Below are positions 16,066 through 25,807 of a stretch of 64,000 nt of DNA, in pieces. The stretch covers positions 1 through 64,000 of the forward strand of contig CAMCTV010000003.1 in the NCBI GenBank assembly GCA_945878635.1, read 5' to 3'. Within the stretch, counting starts at the first letter, position 1, and each line of letters starts with the position of its first letter. The notes beneath the pieces were generated by a model that saw only the letters and a program-made list of their open reading frames with translations, ran no database searches and was not told the DNA's origin. Both the position numbers and the translations under genes were made by a program. The stretch is from Chryseobacterium gleum (GTDB lineage: Bacteria > Bacteroidota > Bacteroidia > Flavobacteriales_D > Sanyastnellaceae).

Positions 16066-17109
16066 TCAAAGCTTGGGATCCAAGACTTTGTACAATCGAT
16101 TCATCAAGATATCGATGACCATGAAGATCAAGGCAATGGTGATTACACCTCCCATCAAAATGGGCAAATCACCTTTTTCTATCGCCTGAAACATCACCTG
16201 TCCCATGCCGCGCCATCCAAATACAAACTCCACAAATAATGCTCCCGCCAACAAAGATGCAAACCATCCCGATATGGCCGTCAATACTGCATTCAACGAA
16301 TTGGGCACCGCATGCACCCACAATATTCTGGACTCGGAAAGTCCTTTGGCTCTGGCTGTTCGAATAAAATCCTGTTGGTATACTTCCAACAACGATGAGC
16401 GCATCAATTGAACAACAACTCCCAACGGCCTTATCATGAGTGTTATCACTGGTAAAACAATGTTTCGCCATTCGATGTGCCTGCCTGTCCATGGATCTAG
16501 GTCATACAAACTTCCTGTCAATGGAAGTCCGGTGAAAGCTCCCCATTGAACGGCCAATAGCCAAGCCAATACTATGGCCATGAAAAAGGATGGCGCCGAC
16601 ATCCCCAATGAAGAAATGGCGATGAGCATTTTGTCCAAAAAGGTATTCTCATGCTTGGCAGCCATAATACCCAGAAAAACGCCCAAGGTCAAAGACAACA
16701 AAATGGAAACACTGGCCAACAACAACGTCGCGGGCAAAACGGAAAACAAAATGTCGGATACTGGCTGATCATTAATGTACGACTTACCCAAAAAAGGCCA
16801 CTTCATCCCCAAGGTCCAGTGTTCAAATCGAACAGGATACCCATTGAATTCTTCTTTCCAAATCCATCGAGACCAAGCATCATTGGAATGAAAAGACAAG
16901 GGTGACATCCCATTGAGAAAAAGGAAGTATTGCTCTGGTAAGGACAAATCCAGGTTCCACTTGATGCGCGTATTCTCAATGATCTCCGCATTGGTATTCT
17001 CTCCCAACACATTGCGAACAGGATCGTTCCCCGAAAGGTTGAACAACAAAAAAACCAACAAGGAAACACCAAAAAAAAGACTGAGTGGCTTAGCGATGGA
17101 TTTAATCAT
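16066..17109 (-). CDS. Oligopeptide/dipeptide-type ABC transporter permease (DppB/OppB family)
   Basis: 347-residue inner-membrane permease with about six helices. It has the first-helix signature of DppB-like subunits (SLLVFLLFNLSGNDPVRNVLGENTN) and the cytoplasmic EAA-type loop TARAKGLSESRILWVHAVPNSL, which contacts the ATPase. An insertion at about residues 70-115 enlarges the first periplasmic region. The ATG at 17109 is chosen over a TTG at 17121. It overlaps the DUF1599 stop by eight bases. Neither a partner permease, an ATPase nor a binding protein is in the window, so the rest of the transporter must be encoded elsewhere. Confidence 0.88.
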   Translation of the reverse strand: MIKSIAKPLSLFFGVSLLVFLLFNLSGNDPVRNVLGENTNAEIIENTRIKWNLDLSLPEQYFLFLNGMSPLSFHSNDAWSRWIWKEEFNGYPVRFEHWTLGMKWPFLGKSYINDQPVSDILFSVLPATLLLASVSILLSLTLGVFLGIMAAKHENTFLDKMLIAISSLGMSAPSFFMAIVLAWLLAVQWGAFTGLPLTGSLYDLDPWTGRHIEWRNIVLPVITLMIRPLGVVVQLMRSSLLEVYQQDFIRTARAKGLSESRILWVHAVPNSLNAVLTAISGWFASLLAGALFVEFVFGWRGMGQVMFQAIEKGDLPILMGGVITIALIFMVIDILMNRLYKVLDPKL

Positions 17110-17665
17110 GTTTCGGAGCAAGGTGCTGAGCCTCTTCCATTTGTATCAAAGCAAAAACAGCATAATTCAAAATGTCTTGATAACCGCTTTCAATTCCTTC
17201 ACTGACGATGGTCTTTCCATCATTGTCCTCAATTTGCTTGATGCGCAGAAGCTTCATCAAAATCAAATCGGTAAACGAGGATACCCGCATATCTCTCCAC
17301 GCTTCACCATAATCATGGTTTTTCTTCATCATCAAGTCCAATGTGGTATTGACCTCCTTTTGATAAGCCATCACGGCTTTCTCCACCGACCAATCGGTAT
17401 CGGAAGGATCATGGGACTGCATTTGTATCAAGGCCATCACAGCGTAATTGATGATACCGGTGAATTCATCCTGAATACCCTCTCCTACCTTGTTCTGCCC
17501 TGTCTCCTCCAAGGTGCGAATTCTCTGTGCCTTGATGAAGATCTGATCGGTTAAACTTTTGGGTCTTAAAATGCGCCATGCCGTTCCGTAGTCGCGGGTT
17601 TTCTTGGTAAAAAGCTCCTTGCAAAAGGAAATTATCGCTTGATATTGTGTAATTGTCTTTTCCAC
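17102..17665 (-). CDS. DUF1599 domain protein with internal duplication
   Basis: 187 residues made of two similar halves. About 20-82 (KTRDYGTAWRILRP...IQDEFTGIINYAVMALIQM) repeats at about 113-176 (KNHDYGEAWRDMRV...IESGYQDILNYAVFALIQM). This is the tandem DUF1599 arrangement of Bacteroidetes. The fold is helical and may relate to all-alpha nucleotide-handling proteins, but no function is established. The start codon is GTG 17665. It is divergent from folP and overlaps the permease gene by eight bases. Confidence 0.85.
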   Translation of the reverse strand: MEKTITQYQAIISFCKELFTKKTRDYGTAWRILRPKSLTDQIFIKAQRIRTLEETGQNKVGEGIQDEFTGIINYAVMALIQMQSHDPSDTDWSVEKAVMAYQKEVNTTLDLMMKKNHDYGEAWRDMRVSSFTDLILMKLLRIKQIEDNDGKTIVSEGIESGYQDILNYAVFALIQMEEAQHLAPKHD

Positions 17666-17710
17666 GTCTGATATTTGAACACTCGTTCAAAATTAAACGC
17701 ATTCCGAGAC

Positions 17711-18544
17711 ATGAAGGAAAAAAAATTGGAATTTGTTGCCCATGGGCAAACGTATTCGTTGCAGATACCTGCAATCATGGGCATTTTGAATTGCACGCCC
17801 GACTCTTTTTTGTCTTCCAGTCGCTTTAATGATAACATGCGAAGCACCATCCACCAATGGATAGCGGGTGGATTGGACATCTTGGATATTGGAGGACAAA
17901 GCACGCGACCCGGAGCAATATTCATTGATGCAGAAACGGAATGGTCCAGGGTGGAGCCTGTGATTCAATGGATCAGAAATGAATATCCAAAGCAATTGAT
18001 TTCGATTGACACCTTCCATCCTGAAGTTGCACGAAGAGCATTGGCCATGGGTGTACAAATCATCAATGATGTATCCGCAGGGCAATGGGTTGAGGGGATG
18101 TGGGATGTCCTAAAAGACAACGAGGTTCCTTATGTGCTGATGCATGCCCAAGGCCATCCGCAAAACATGCAAGACCATCCCACCTATTCAAATGTTCTAG
18201 ACGAAGTGATTTCTTTTTTTCAAAACAAAAAAATTGAAATCAAAAAAATCAAACCAGATGCACAAATTTGGATTGATCCCGGATTTGGTTTCGGAAAATT
18301 ATTTGAGCACAATCAAATTCTTCTACAACAATTGTCTGCGCTATCCACATTAAACTGCCCTATTTTAGCGGGAGTTTCAAGAAAGAGAATGATCCAAACC
18401 GCACTTCAAGTTTCTGCAGACGATTCTCAACTGGGCAGTACCTTGGCTCACATGATGGCCGTCATGAAAGGAGCCTGCATCATCCGAACGCATGATGCCA
18501 TGGAGTGTTTGACTTTAAAAAAGATTTTTAATACGTTTAATTGA
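17711..18544 (+). CDS. folP: Dihydropteroate synthase
   Basis: Condenses para-aminobenzoate with hydroxymethyl-dihydropterin diphosphate in folate synthesis. 277 residues with a complete TIM-barrel signature: IMGILNCTPDSF, DIGGQSTRPGA, SIDTFHPEVARRA, INDVSAGQW, LMHAQGHPQNMQ, WIDPGFGFGK, AGVSRKRMI and a terminal IIRTHDAME. The start at ATG 17711 precedes the first conserved strand. The frame is open upstream to a TTG that is not needed. The S9 peptidase gene follows after one base. Confidence 0.95.
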   Translation: MKEKKLEFVAHGQTYSLQIPAIMGILNCTPDSFLSSSRFNDNMRSTIHQWIAGGLDILDIGGQSTRPGAIFIDAETEWSRVEPVIQWIRNEYPKQLISIDTFHPEVARRALAMGVQIINDVSAGQWVEGMWDVLKDNEVPYVLMHAQGHPQNMQDHPTYSNVLDEVISFFQNKKIEIKKIKPDAQIWIDPGFGFGKLFEHNQILLQQLSALSTLNCPILAGVSRKRMIQTALQVSADDSQLGSTLAHMMAVMKGACIIRTHDAMECLTLKKIFNTFN

Positions 18545-18545
18545 T

Positions 18546-20699
18546 ATGATGAAAAAACAAATGATTGTCATCTTCGCGATGCTTTTGGTTCAAGCAGGAT
18601 TCAGTCAAACCATGCTAACATTGGAAGAAGCCGTGCGGCAGCAGTTCGGCAAATTTTACCCTGAACATTTGCAAGAATTGAATTGGATCAACAGCACCAA
18701 CGATTATCAGTTTGTCAAAAACGACACCCTGTGGAAAGGCAACGTCACCGCTGCAGAATTGGCTTTGCCTTTTATTTCCAAAACGGATTTGTCTAAATGG
18801 TCAGAATATACCTTGGCCAATATGCCCCATTTGGAATGGACTTCGGAGTTTGAATTTTGGTACGAGGCGGATGGCAAATACTTCAATGGAAATATTCAAT
18901 CCAAAAAAATAAAGCACATGAACCAAGCACCGGAGGGTGCGGAGAATCTGGCTTATCATCCAAAAAATGGTCACTTGGCCTATACCATAGGAAATAATCT
19001 TTTTATCAAAACCAATCAAGTCTATGCAGTAACAGCAGACCCTGAGTTCATTGTTCACGGCCAAAGCATTTCGCGAAATGAATACGGCATTGAAAAAGGA
19101 ATCTTTTGGTCTCCCGATGGTCATTTCGTTGCTTTTTATACCAAAGACGAATCACAAGTAGCCGACTATCCATTGACCAATTACAAGACAGTACCGGCCT
19201 CAGTAAACATGATCAAATATCCCATGTCTGGTGGGAAGAGTGAGGTAGTGGCATTGAACATTTTTCCGATAAAAAATGTGGGTATAAAAGATCCTGGCAC
19301 TGGCTACATCACTTTGAACATCACCGATGAAGAAGGAAAAAAAAGCGATCAATTCTACATCACCAATGTGGGGTGGACGCCCAACAGCGAATCCATTCTT
19401 TGTGCTTGGATCAACAGAAAAACGGACCGAATCAAGTTGATGCATTACAACACAAAGGGAGAATACCTTGGTGAGATTTTACAAGAGACCGATCCTAGAT
19501 GGGTAGAGCCGGACCAAGCGCCAATATTTATTCCAGGAAAGCGAGATGAGTTTTTGTGGCGTTCTTATCGTGGAGAGTGTCATGAGTATTTCCATTACAA
19601 AACTGATGGCAGTGTCCTTGGAAAAGTTAATGGTTGGGAACAAGAGAAAATAAAAGGATTTGACAACAGCGGAAAATGGATGTTGGTAGAAGGTCGAGAC
19701 ATGAATGGCCTCAACACCACTGCTTATTTGTACAACACCCAAGACAAGAAAACCACTTACATTAACCTACCCAACGGCATTCACGATCTGCAAATGTCTG
19801 CAGACGGAAAATGGGTACTGGATACCTACAGCAACAAAAACACCCCCAACAAAAGTGTTGTATTGAATAACAACGGAACAGTGAAGAAGGAACTGTTAAA
19901 CGCTGCTGACAAATTGAAAGACAAAAAGATTGGTATCACTGAGGTAGGACAAATCAATGGTCACGATGGTACAATATTGAACTACAGAATCATCAAGCCT
20001 TCCAATTTTGACCCCAAAAAGAAATACCCTGTATTGGTTTATGTTTACAATGGTCCGCACGTGCAATTGATCAATAACGCCTATTTATCAGGCGCTTCCT
20101 TGTGGATGAATTACTTTGCTGAAAAAGATTTTTTGGTTTTCACTTTGGATGGCCGAGGCAGTGCCAGTAGGGGAAAGAATTTTGAGCAAGCCATACACCG
20201 CCAACTCGGCACCATTGAGATGGAGGATCAAATGGCAGGGGTAGAATGGTTGAGAAGTCAAGCATACGTTGACGAAAGTAAAATGGCTATTCACGGTTGG
20301 AGCTTTGGTGGATTCATGACCACGTCAATGATGTTGAGACAGCCCGGATTATTCAAATGCGGCGTTGCTGGAGGACCTGTGTTGGATTGGAGTTTATATG
20401 AAGTCATGTATACTGAGCGCTACATGGATACACCCGCGGAAAACCCTGAAGGTTATAAAGCCAACAACATGAGCGAGTACGTTAAAAATCTATCAGGGCC
20501 ATTGTTGATGATTCATGGAACGGATGACAATGTCGTTGTCATGCAGCACAACATGCGCTTTTTGAGCACATGCATAACCAACCTTATTCCTATAGACTTT
20601 TTTGCATACCCAGGCCACGAGCACAATGTGAGAGGAAAGGACAGAGTGCATTTGATGCATAAGGTCCTGGATTATGTAGAACATGAAATCCATCACTAA
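18546..20699 (+). CDS. Secreted S9 family peptidase, dipeptidyl peptidase IV-like
   Basis: 717 residues with a signal peptide (about 1-20, ending AGFSQ), a DPPIV N-terminal beta-propeller region and a C-terminal alpha/beta hydrolase domain. The catalytic triad is visible: Ser586 in GWSFGGF, Asp at 660/661 in HGTDDNV and His693 in GHEHNV. DPP IV-like enzymes release X-Pro or similar dipeptides from oligopeptide N-termini in the periplasm. The specificity residues of the propeller cannot be judged here. It follows folP with one base between and probably shares its transcript. Confidence 0.9.
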   Translation: MMKKQMIVIFAMLLVQAGFSQTMLTLEEAVRQQFGKFYPEHLQELNWINSTNDYQFVKNDTLWKGNVTAAELALPFISKTDLSKWSEYTLANMPHLEWTSEFEFWYEADGKYFNGNIQSKKIKHMNQAPEGAENLAYHPKNGHLAYTIGNNLFIKTNQVYAVTADPEFIVHGQSISRNEYGIEKGIFWSPDGHFVAFYTKDESQVADYPLTNYKTVPASVNMIKYPMSGGKSEVVALNIFPIKNVGIKDPGTGYITLNITDEEGKKSDQFYITNVGWTPNSESILCAWINRKTDRIKLMHYNTKGEYLGEILQETDPRWVEPDQAPIFIPGKRDEFLWRSYRGECHEYFHYKTDGSVLGKVNGWEQEKIKGFDNSGKWMLVEGRDMNGLNTTAYLYNTQDKKTTYINLPNGIHDLQMSADGKWVLDTYSNKNTPNKSVVLNNNGTVKKELLNAADKLKDKKIGITEVGQINGHDGTILNYRIIKPSNFDPKKKYPVLVYVYNGPHVQLINNAYLSGASLWMNYFAEKDFLVFTLDGRGSASRGKNFEQAIHRQLGTIEMEDQMAGVEWLRSQAYVDESKMAIHGWSFGGFMTTSMMLRQPGLFKCGVAGGPVLDWSLYEVMYTERYMDTPAENPEGYKANNMSEYVKNLSGPLLMIHGTDDNVVVMQHNMRFLSTCITNLIPIDFFAYPGHEHNVRGKDRVHLMHKVLDYVEHEIHH

Positions 20700-20707
20700 C
20701 CTATCCT

Positions 20708-20715
20708 TATCTTTG
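20708..20715 (+). promoter_or_regulatory. -7 promoter box of gcvT, predicted leaderless start
   Basis: TATCTTTG, then catt, then ATG 20720. No -33 element is clear. The short gap leaves no space for a glycine riboswitch. Confidence 0.65.
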
Positions 20716-20719
20716 CATT

Positions 20720-21820
20720 ATGTCAGAAATTTTAAAGAATACCGCACTTACCAAAGTGCATCAATCCTTGGGGGCCAAGATGGTTCCGTTTGCAGGATAC
20801 AACATGCCTGTTCAATACAAGGGTTTGATAGAAGAGCATCATTGTGTCAGAAAGGCATTGGGTGTTTTTGATGTAAGCCACATGGGTGAGTTTTGGGTGA
20901 AAGGTCCAAAAGCATTGGATCTGATTCAAAAGGTTACTTCCAATGACGCTTCTAAATTGTTTGACGGAAAAGTTCAATACAGCTGTCTGCCCAACAAAAA
21001 TGGTGGGATTGTTGATGATTTATTGGTATACCGATTTGGTGAAGAAGAATACTTCTTGGTGGTCAACGCTTCTAACATTGACAAAGACTGGAATTGGATT
21101 CAACAATTCAATCAAGAAATTGGTGCGGAGATGACCAATGTTTCTGATGATTATTCATTGCTTGCCATTCAAGGGCCATTGGCTTTGAAGGCCATGCAGA
21201 AATTAACGGAAATGAATGTTGTTGACATGGAATATTATACCGTTCAACGCGGGAAATTTGCAGGAAAAGACAACGTTATTTTTGCTACAACAGGATATAC
21301 AGGTGCAGGTGGTTGTGAGATTTATTTCAGAAATGAGGACGCTGAGGACATCTGGAATGCCGTGATGAATGCAGGAGCTGAGTTTGGAATACAACCCATT
21401 GGATTGGGCGCCAGAGATACTTTGCGTTTGGAAATGGGATTCTGTTTGTATGGAAATGACATTGATGACACCACTTCACCATTGGAAGCAGGCTTGGGTT
21501 GGATTACAAAATTCACCAAAGATTTTACCAATTCTGAAGCTTTAAAATTGCAGAAGAGCAATGGAGTAACCAAGAAATTGGTTGCCTTTGAAATGATAGA
21601 CAAAGGTATTCCTCGTCACGGTTATGAAATAGCACAAGCTGATGGCAGTGTTATCGGAGTGGTGAGCAGTGGAACACAATCTCCAAGTTTGAGTAAAGCC
21701 ATTGGCATGGGTTATGTGCCTATATCCATGAGTGCCGTTGGTACAGAAATTTATTTATTGATCAGAGGAAAGCAGCTCAAAGCTCAGGTGGTTTCTTTGC
21801 CTTTTTACAAACAGTCCTAA
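20720..21820 (+). CDS. gcvT: Glycine cleavage system T protein (aminomethyltransferase)
   Basis: Transfers the methylene group from the lipoyl H protein to tetrahydrofolate and releases ammonia. 366 residues with the family pattern: [87 protein letters not shown] and SPLEAGLGW. No gcvH or gcvP is nearby. It heads a three-gene run with comB and the nuclease-like gene. Confidence 0.96.
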   Translation: MSEILKNTALTKVHQSLGAKMVPFAGYNMPVQYKGLIEEHHCVRKALGVFDVSHMGEFWVKGPKALDLIQKVTSNDASKLFDGKVQYSCLPNKNGGIVDDLLVYRFGEEEYFLVVNASNIDKDWNWIQQFNQEIGAEMTNVSDDYSLLAIQGPLALKAMQKLTEMNVVDMEYYTVQRGKFAGKDNVIFATTGYTGAGGCEIYFRNEDAEDIWNAVMNAGAEFGIQPIGLGARDTLRLEMGFCLYGNDIDDTTSPLEAGLGWITKFTKDFTNSEALKLQKSNGVTKKLVAFEMIDKGIPRHGYEIAQADGSVIGVVSSGTQSPSLSKAIGMGYVPISMSAVGTEIYLLIRGKQLKAQVVSLPFYKQS

Positions 21821-21824
21821 TACC

Positions 21825-22556
21825 GTGATTAACGTTGACCGCAAGCTCGTAGAAGTATGCTACACCCCAGGGCAGTATGCCTTGTACAAGGGTGATTTCG
21901 ACATTGTTGTCGTTATCGACGTATTGCGTGCAACCAGTGCAATGACCACTGCCTTGCATTACGGAGTAGAAAAAATAATTCCTGTCGCTACGCTTGAAGA
22001 AGCCATTGATTATAAAGCCAAAGGCTTTATTGTCGGGGCTGAAAGGGATGGTCAAGTTGTTGACGGTTTTGACTTTGGTAATTCGCCATACGTATACATT
22101 GACAATGACATGCGTGGAAAAACTGTTGTGCTCACCACAACCAATGGCACCAAAGCCATTGACATTGCTAAAAATGACGCCACCATTGTCATTGGTTGTT
22201 TGAATAATTTGCAACACTTGTGTGATTGGCTTATAAAACAACACAAGAACACCCTCATTTTGGCTTCAGGCTGGAAAGACAAAGTCAATTTAGAGGATAC
22301 CATTTGCGGTGGAGCCATTGCTGACATCCTAATTGAGTCCCGAAAATTCAGGGCCAATGAAGACAGCACCGTGGCTGCCAAATTCATTTACAAAAGCGCC
22401 AAAGAACACCTTTGGAGTTTTTTAAGAGCGTCTTCGCACCGCAGAAGACTTATTCACTTAAAGATTCAGAAAGATGTCAAGTATTGTTTGACATCGAACA
22501 CCGTTCCTTGCATCCCCATCCTCAGGAACGGAGCACTTGTAAAACTTGAAGAATAG
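21825..22556 (+). CDS. comB: 2-phosphosulfolactate phosphatase-like protein (ComB family)
   Basis: 243 residues of the ComB fold, including VVVIDVLRATSAMTTAL, GFIVGAERDG, FGNSPYVY, TTTNGTKAI, GCLNNLQHL, LASGWKDKVNLEDTICGGAI and RRLIHLKIQKDVKYCL. In methanogens ComB makes sulfolactate for coenzyme M. In a bacterium the substrate is more likely another phosphorylated sulfonate or unknown. The start is GTG 21825, four bases after gcvT. No other sulfonate genes are in the window. Confidence 0.88.
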   Translation: MINVDRKLVEVCYTPGQYALYKGDFDIVVVIDVLRATSAMTTALHYGVEKIIPVATLEEAIDYKAKGFIVGAERDGQVVDGFDFGNSPYVYIDNDMRGKTVVLTTTNGTKAIDIAKNDATIVIGCLNNLQHLCDWLIKQHKNTLILASGWKDKVNLEDTICGGAIADILIESRKFRANEDSTVAAKFIYKSAKEHLWSFLRASSHRRRLIHLKIQKDVKYCLTSNTVPCIPILRNGALVKLEE

Positions 22557-23508
22557 ATTTTTATTGATTTTTTGGGCGTTGATTTTCACATCAACGCCCA
22601 AAGCTTCATGTCCTGATCAAACTTTGGACTGGGGCTTTTACGGGCATAAAAAAATCAATGAACTGGCTGTCTTTTGCCTACCCTCTCCCCTATTTGAATT
22701 CTATAAATCCAATTTGCCTTACTTGATTGAACACAGTGTAGATCCGGACCGCAGAAGACACAGCGTAAAAGGAGAGGCTGAAAGACACTACATTGACCTC
22801 GATCACTATTACATCAATGGCCACTTGCCTTCAATGCCCACCACATGGGCCAAGGCAATATGTCAATTTGAAGAGGACAGTCTCAAGGACAAGGGAATTG
22901 TCCCTTGGCACATCCAAAAGCAACTCCATCAACTCACAGAAGCTTTTGTAGCAAAAGACAAAATGAAAGTTTTGCAAATAAGCGCTGAGTTGGGCCATTA
23001 TATTGGAGATGCACATGTTCCTCTGCACACCACCAGCAATTACAATGGACAAAAAACCAATCAGCATGGCATACATGGCTTATGGGAATCACGCATTCCT
23101 GAGCAGCTCTTTGAGAATTATCGCTTTGCTTATCATACCGCACAAATCATTGATCAACCTGATCAGCACATTTGGAATATTGTTTACCAAAGTCACGCTG
23201 CTTTGGACAGTGTTTTTGATTTTGAAAAAATGGTTCAAGAGGAATTGGGCGAAAAAAAAATGGAGGTAGATTTTAGAAACGGCGCCATTGCCTATCAGTT
23301 CAGTGACGAATTTACACTGCGTTATGCGCAGAAGCTAGACCATCAAATTGAGCGCCGCATGCGAAGCGCCATTTCATGTATTGCGGATTTTTGGCTTACT
23401 GCATGGATCAATGCTGGCCAACCTGAATTGACACATTGGAAAAAACAAAAGGACGAAAAAGAAAGCAAAGAAAATCAGCCCAATAAAGTGGTGAGATCAC
23501 ATGAATAG
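22546..23508 (+). CDS. Secreted S1/P1 nuclease / zinc-dependent phospholipase C-like protein
   Basis: 320 residues. Signal peptide (NRFLLIFWALIFTS...), then the trinuclear-zinc fold of S1/P1 nucleases and phospholipase C: WGFYGHKKIN (first Trp and His ligands), HYIDLDHY, and the dense ligand segment LGHYIGDAHVPLHTT followed by HGLWESRIPE. It should act in the periplasm or outside on nucleic acids or phosphoesters. No ATG is available before the signal peptide, so the start is taken as TTG 22546, overlapping the end of comB by 11 bases. It ends two bases from the stop of the converging 23511 gene. Confidence 0.85.
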   Translation: MKNRFLLIFWALIFTSTPKASCPDQTLDWGFYGHKKINELAVFCLPSPLFEFYKSNLPYLIEHSVDPDRRRHSVKGEAERHYIDLDHYYINGHLPSMPTTWAKAICQFEEDSLKDKGIVPWHIQKQLHQLTEAFVAKDKMKVLQISAELGHYIGDAHVPLHTTSNYNGQKTNQHGIHGLWESRIPEQLFENYRFAYHTAQIIDQPDQHIWNIVYQSHAALDSVFDFEKMVQEELGEKKMEVDFRNGAIAYQFSDEFTLRYAQKLDHQIERRMRSAISCIADFWLTAWINAGQPELTHWKKQKDEKESKENQPNKVVRSHE

Positions 23509-23510
23509 AA

Positions 23511-24986
23511 TCAATTGGTTTGAACCAACATTTTCTTGACCAGGGTGCTGTCATTCAAAGACCAATGCAGCAAAAGCAATTGTGCTCTGGCCTCCAACTG
23601 AATTTGATGCTTGGAGATCATTTGAAAATTGACTTTTCTTCCCATTGTATCATAGGCCCCTAACCATTCAGCATCCCCTTGCCAAGAGATAAAACCGTCA
23701 TTGTATGCAAAATCAAATGGCAACTCCTCCAACTGCACTGCACCAACAGTAAAGCAAGGATTGATCACATTTTCCAACTGGACAGTATTGGGTTGTACAA
23801 AAAGACAACCATCACCTCTAACCAACCAAGCTTGCTGAGACATGCCTTGCGAATGGCTGTTGTCCAATCCTATGGAATGAAGCTTGTTGTTTTGATCAAA
23901 CACCACATCATTCATTTTGCAAAGTAAATCGCCTCCAATGAATCCATTTCCCATCCATTGATCATTTGCATCAAAGTAATTGTAGAAACCTCCGCCCATG
24001 CCAAATCCAAATTCAAAGGACCACCCCACTGCGCAATACACCGCGCTATCTTGCGTATAACCCACCCCATGAAACATGGTCTCCCTTTGGTAATTGGGAT
24101 AATTGGAAATGGACCACATGCCCAACCCGGATTGCCATTTCATCACTTGCGGCCTAAATTGCTCGTTGTGATAAAAGCCACCCACCAAAATCAGCGCATC
24201 GTCTTTTACGATTGCATCGTGCATTAATATAGAATCACCATTGGCAACATTGGTTGTATCCCATTGAAAAGACCATTGCGCATCCAATTCAAAAGCTTTG
24301 GTTGTTGGGATGGAATCGGCATTCCAATAACTGGCAAAACCCCACCAGTTGTCATTGCTTCCTTGTGTCACAAAAGAGGATTCTAAATTTTGCGCATTGA
24401 TGCTGATTGACATTTGGTCATCTACACTATAGACGTTCATTGCTCCAGTACTGATTACTTTCCACAATCTTAAATCCCAATTTCCGTTTGCATTTAACTC
24501 CTTCCCTGTAATTGATATTCCACCATTTGCAGAAATACCGAAGCGTTGAGCAAATTGCCAACCTTCATCTTCAAGGATATTGGTCTCTGCAACTTGCCCA
24601 TTGGAATCCAAAACATACAACACGACATCATAACCCAAAGCAGAATAACTAGAAGTTGTTCCCAAAAGCAACATATTGCCGTTGGGCAGCAACAACAAAT
24701 CAACACCCAAGTCTACTCCATTTCCTCCAAAACTGTAGCTCCCCAGACACTGATGAGCAGAATCCAAATGAATCAAGTAGATATCTTGTCCATACAATTC
24801 AGAACTGGAACTCGTGCCAATTGCCCATAACGTATTGTCTTCTGCAACAACCATTCTCTCCAATACTTCATCTCCTCCGTAACCCATTCTATCCCACAAC
24901 AGGGTGTCAATCACAACAGATGAAGACTGCGCATGGCCTTGAGCGAAGCACAGGAAAAAAATGAATATCGAGAAAAGTTTAGGCAT
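23511..24986 (-). CDS. Secreted protein with T9SS-type C-terminal region
   Basis: 491 residues. Signal peptide (MPKLFSIFIFFLCFAQGHAQ), then repeats of 60-80 residues with a propeller-like rhythm (NTLWAIGTSSSSELYGQDIYLIHL, GNMLLLGTTSSYSALGYDVVLYVL, GISITGKELNANGNWDLRLW). The end, about 90 residues (WLGAYDTMGRKVNFQMIS...LVKKMLVQ), resembles a type A T9SS sorting domain. It probably goes to the cell surface or medium; function unknown. The ATG at 24986 overlaps the kdsA stop by eight bases. Confidence 0.75.
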   Translation of the reverse strand: MPKLFSIFIFFLCFAQGHAQSSSVVIDTLLWDRMGYGGDEVLERMVVAEDNTLWAIGTSSSSELYGQDIYLIHLDSAHQCLGSYSFGGNGVDLGVDLLLLPNGNMLLLGTTSSYSALGYDVVLYVLDSNGQVAETNILEDEGWQFAQRFGISANGGISITGKELNANGNWDLRLWKVISTGAMNVYSVDDQMSISINAQNLESSFVTQGSNDNWWGFASYWNADSIPTTKAFELDAQWSFQWDTTNVANGDSILMHDAIVKDDALILVGGFYHNEQFRPQVMKWQSGLGMWSISNYPNYQRETMFHGVGYTQDSAVYCAVGWSFEFGFGMGGGFYNYFDANDQWMGNGFIGGDLLCKMNDVVFDQNNKLHSIGLDNSHSQGMSQQAWLVRGDGCLFVQPNTVQLENVINPCFTVGAVQLEELPFDFAYNDGFISWQGDAEWLGAYDTMGRKVNFQMISKHQIQLEARAQLLLLHWSLNDSTLVKKMLVQTN

Positions 24987-25806
24987 GGATAGCGTCGTGA
25001 ATTTTACAAAGTTCAATCAAGAGACTTTCCAAATGTTGCAAGTGCAACATGTTGGCTCCATCGCTTTTGGCTTCTTTGGGATTGGGGTGTGTCTCTATGA
25101 ATAAACCATCCACTCCAGTTGCTATGGCAGCCTTGGCAATGGTTCCGATGAGCTCTGGTTTTCCACCCGTAACACCTGAAGATTGATTGGGTTGCTGCAG
25201 GCTGTGCGTGCAGTCCATCACTACTGGTGCAAATTGTTGCATAGCCGGAATATTGCGATAATCAACGATGAGGTCTTGGTAGCCAAACATTGACCCTCTT
25301 TCAGTAAGCCAAACATTCTGATTTCCTGATTGCTTGATCTTATCTACAGCGTGGGCCATCGACTCCCCAGAAAGAAATTGTCCTTTCTTGACATTCACTA
25401 CTTTACCTGTTTCTGCTGCTGCAATCAGCAAATCCGTTTGGCGGCACAAAAATGCAGGTATTTGCAAAACGTCTACATACTTAGCTGCCAATGCAGCTTC
25501 ATCAGCGGCGTGGATATCCGTTGTGGTTGGCACACCTAGTTTTTGTCCGACATCAGCAATCCATTGCAAAGCTTTCTCATCACCTACACCAGTATAAGAA
25601 TCCAAACGTGAACGATTGGCCTTTCTGTATGATGCTTTAAAAATATACGGTATAGAAAGACGATCACAAATGGCTTTCACCTCTTGGCCAATCTCGTGAA
25701 CCATTGTCTCTCCTTCGACAACGCATGGTCCTGCAATTAAAAAAAATCTATTGCCCTTTAAGTTGGGAAATGCAGACAACGCGCGCTCATCTCTTTCTTT
25801 TCTCAT
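24979..25806 (-). CDS. kdsA: 3-deoxy-8-phosphooctulonate (KDO-8-phosphate) synthase
   Basis: Joins phosphoenolpyruvate and arabinose 5-phosphate to make KDO 8-phosphate for the lipopolysaccharide core. 275 residues with IAGPCVVEG, FKASYRKANRSR, TTDIHAADE, LQIPAFLCRQTDLL, NVKKGQFLS, RGSMFGYQDLIVDYRN, DCTHSLQQPN and FIETHPNP. The cysteine in IAGPCVVE occupies the position that separates metal-dependent (Cys) from metal-independent (Asn) enzymes, so this one should need a divalent metal. It is the fifth gene of the dapF operon. Confidence 0.95.
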   Translation of the reverse strand: MRKERDERALSAFPNLKGNRFFLIAGPCVVEGETMVHEIGQEVKAICDRLSIPYIFKASYRKANRSRLDSYTGVGDEKALQWIADVGQKLGVPTTTDIHAADEAALAAKYVDVLQIPAFLCRQTDLLIAAAETGKVVNVKKGQFLSGESMAHAVDKIKQSGNQNVWLTERGSMFGYQDLIVDYRNIPAMQQFAPVVMDCTHSLQQPNQSSGVTGGKPELIGTIAKAAIATGVDGLFIETHPNPKEAKSDGANMLHLQHLESLLIELCKIHDAIHA

Positions 25807-25807
25807 G

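Noticed and set aside
20700-20719. Glycine riboswitch before gcvT
   Set aside because: Only 20 bases lie between the genes, and the promoter box ends four bases before the ATG.
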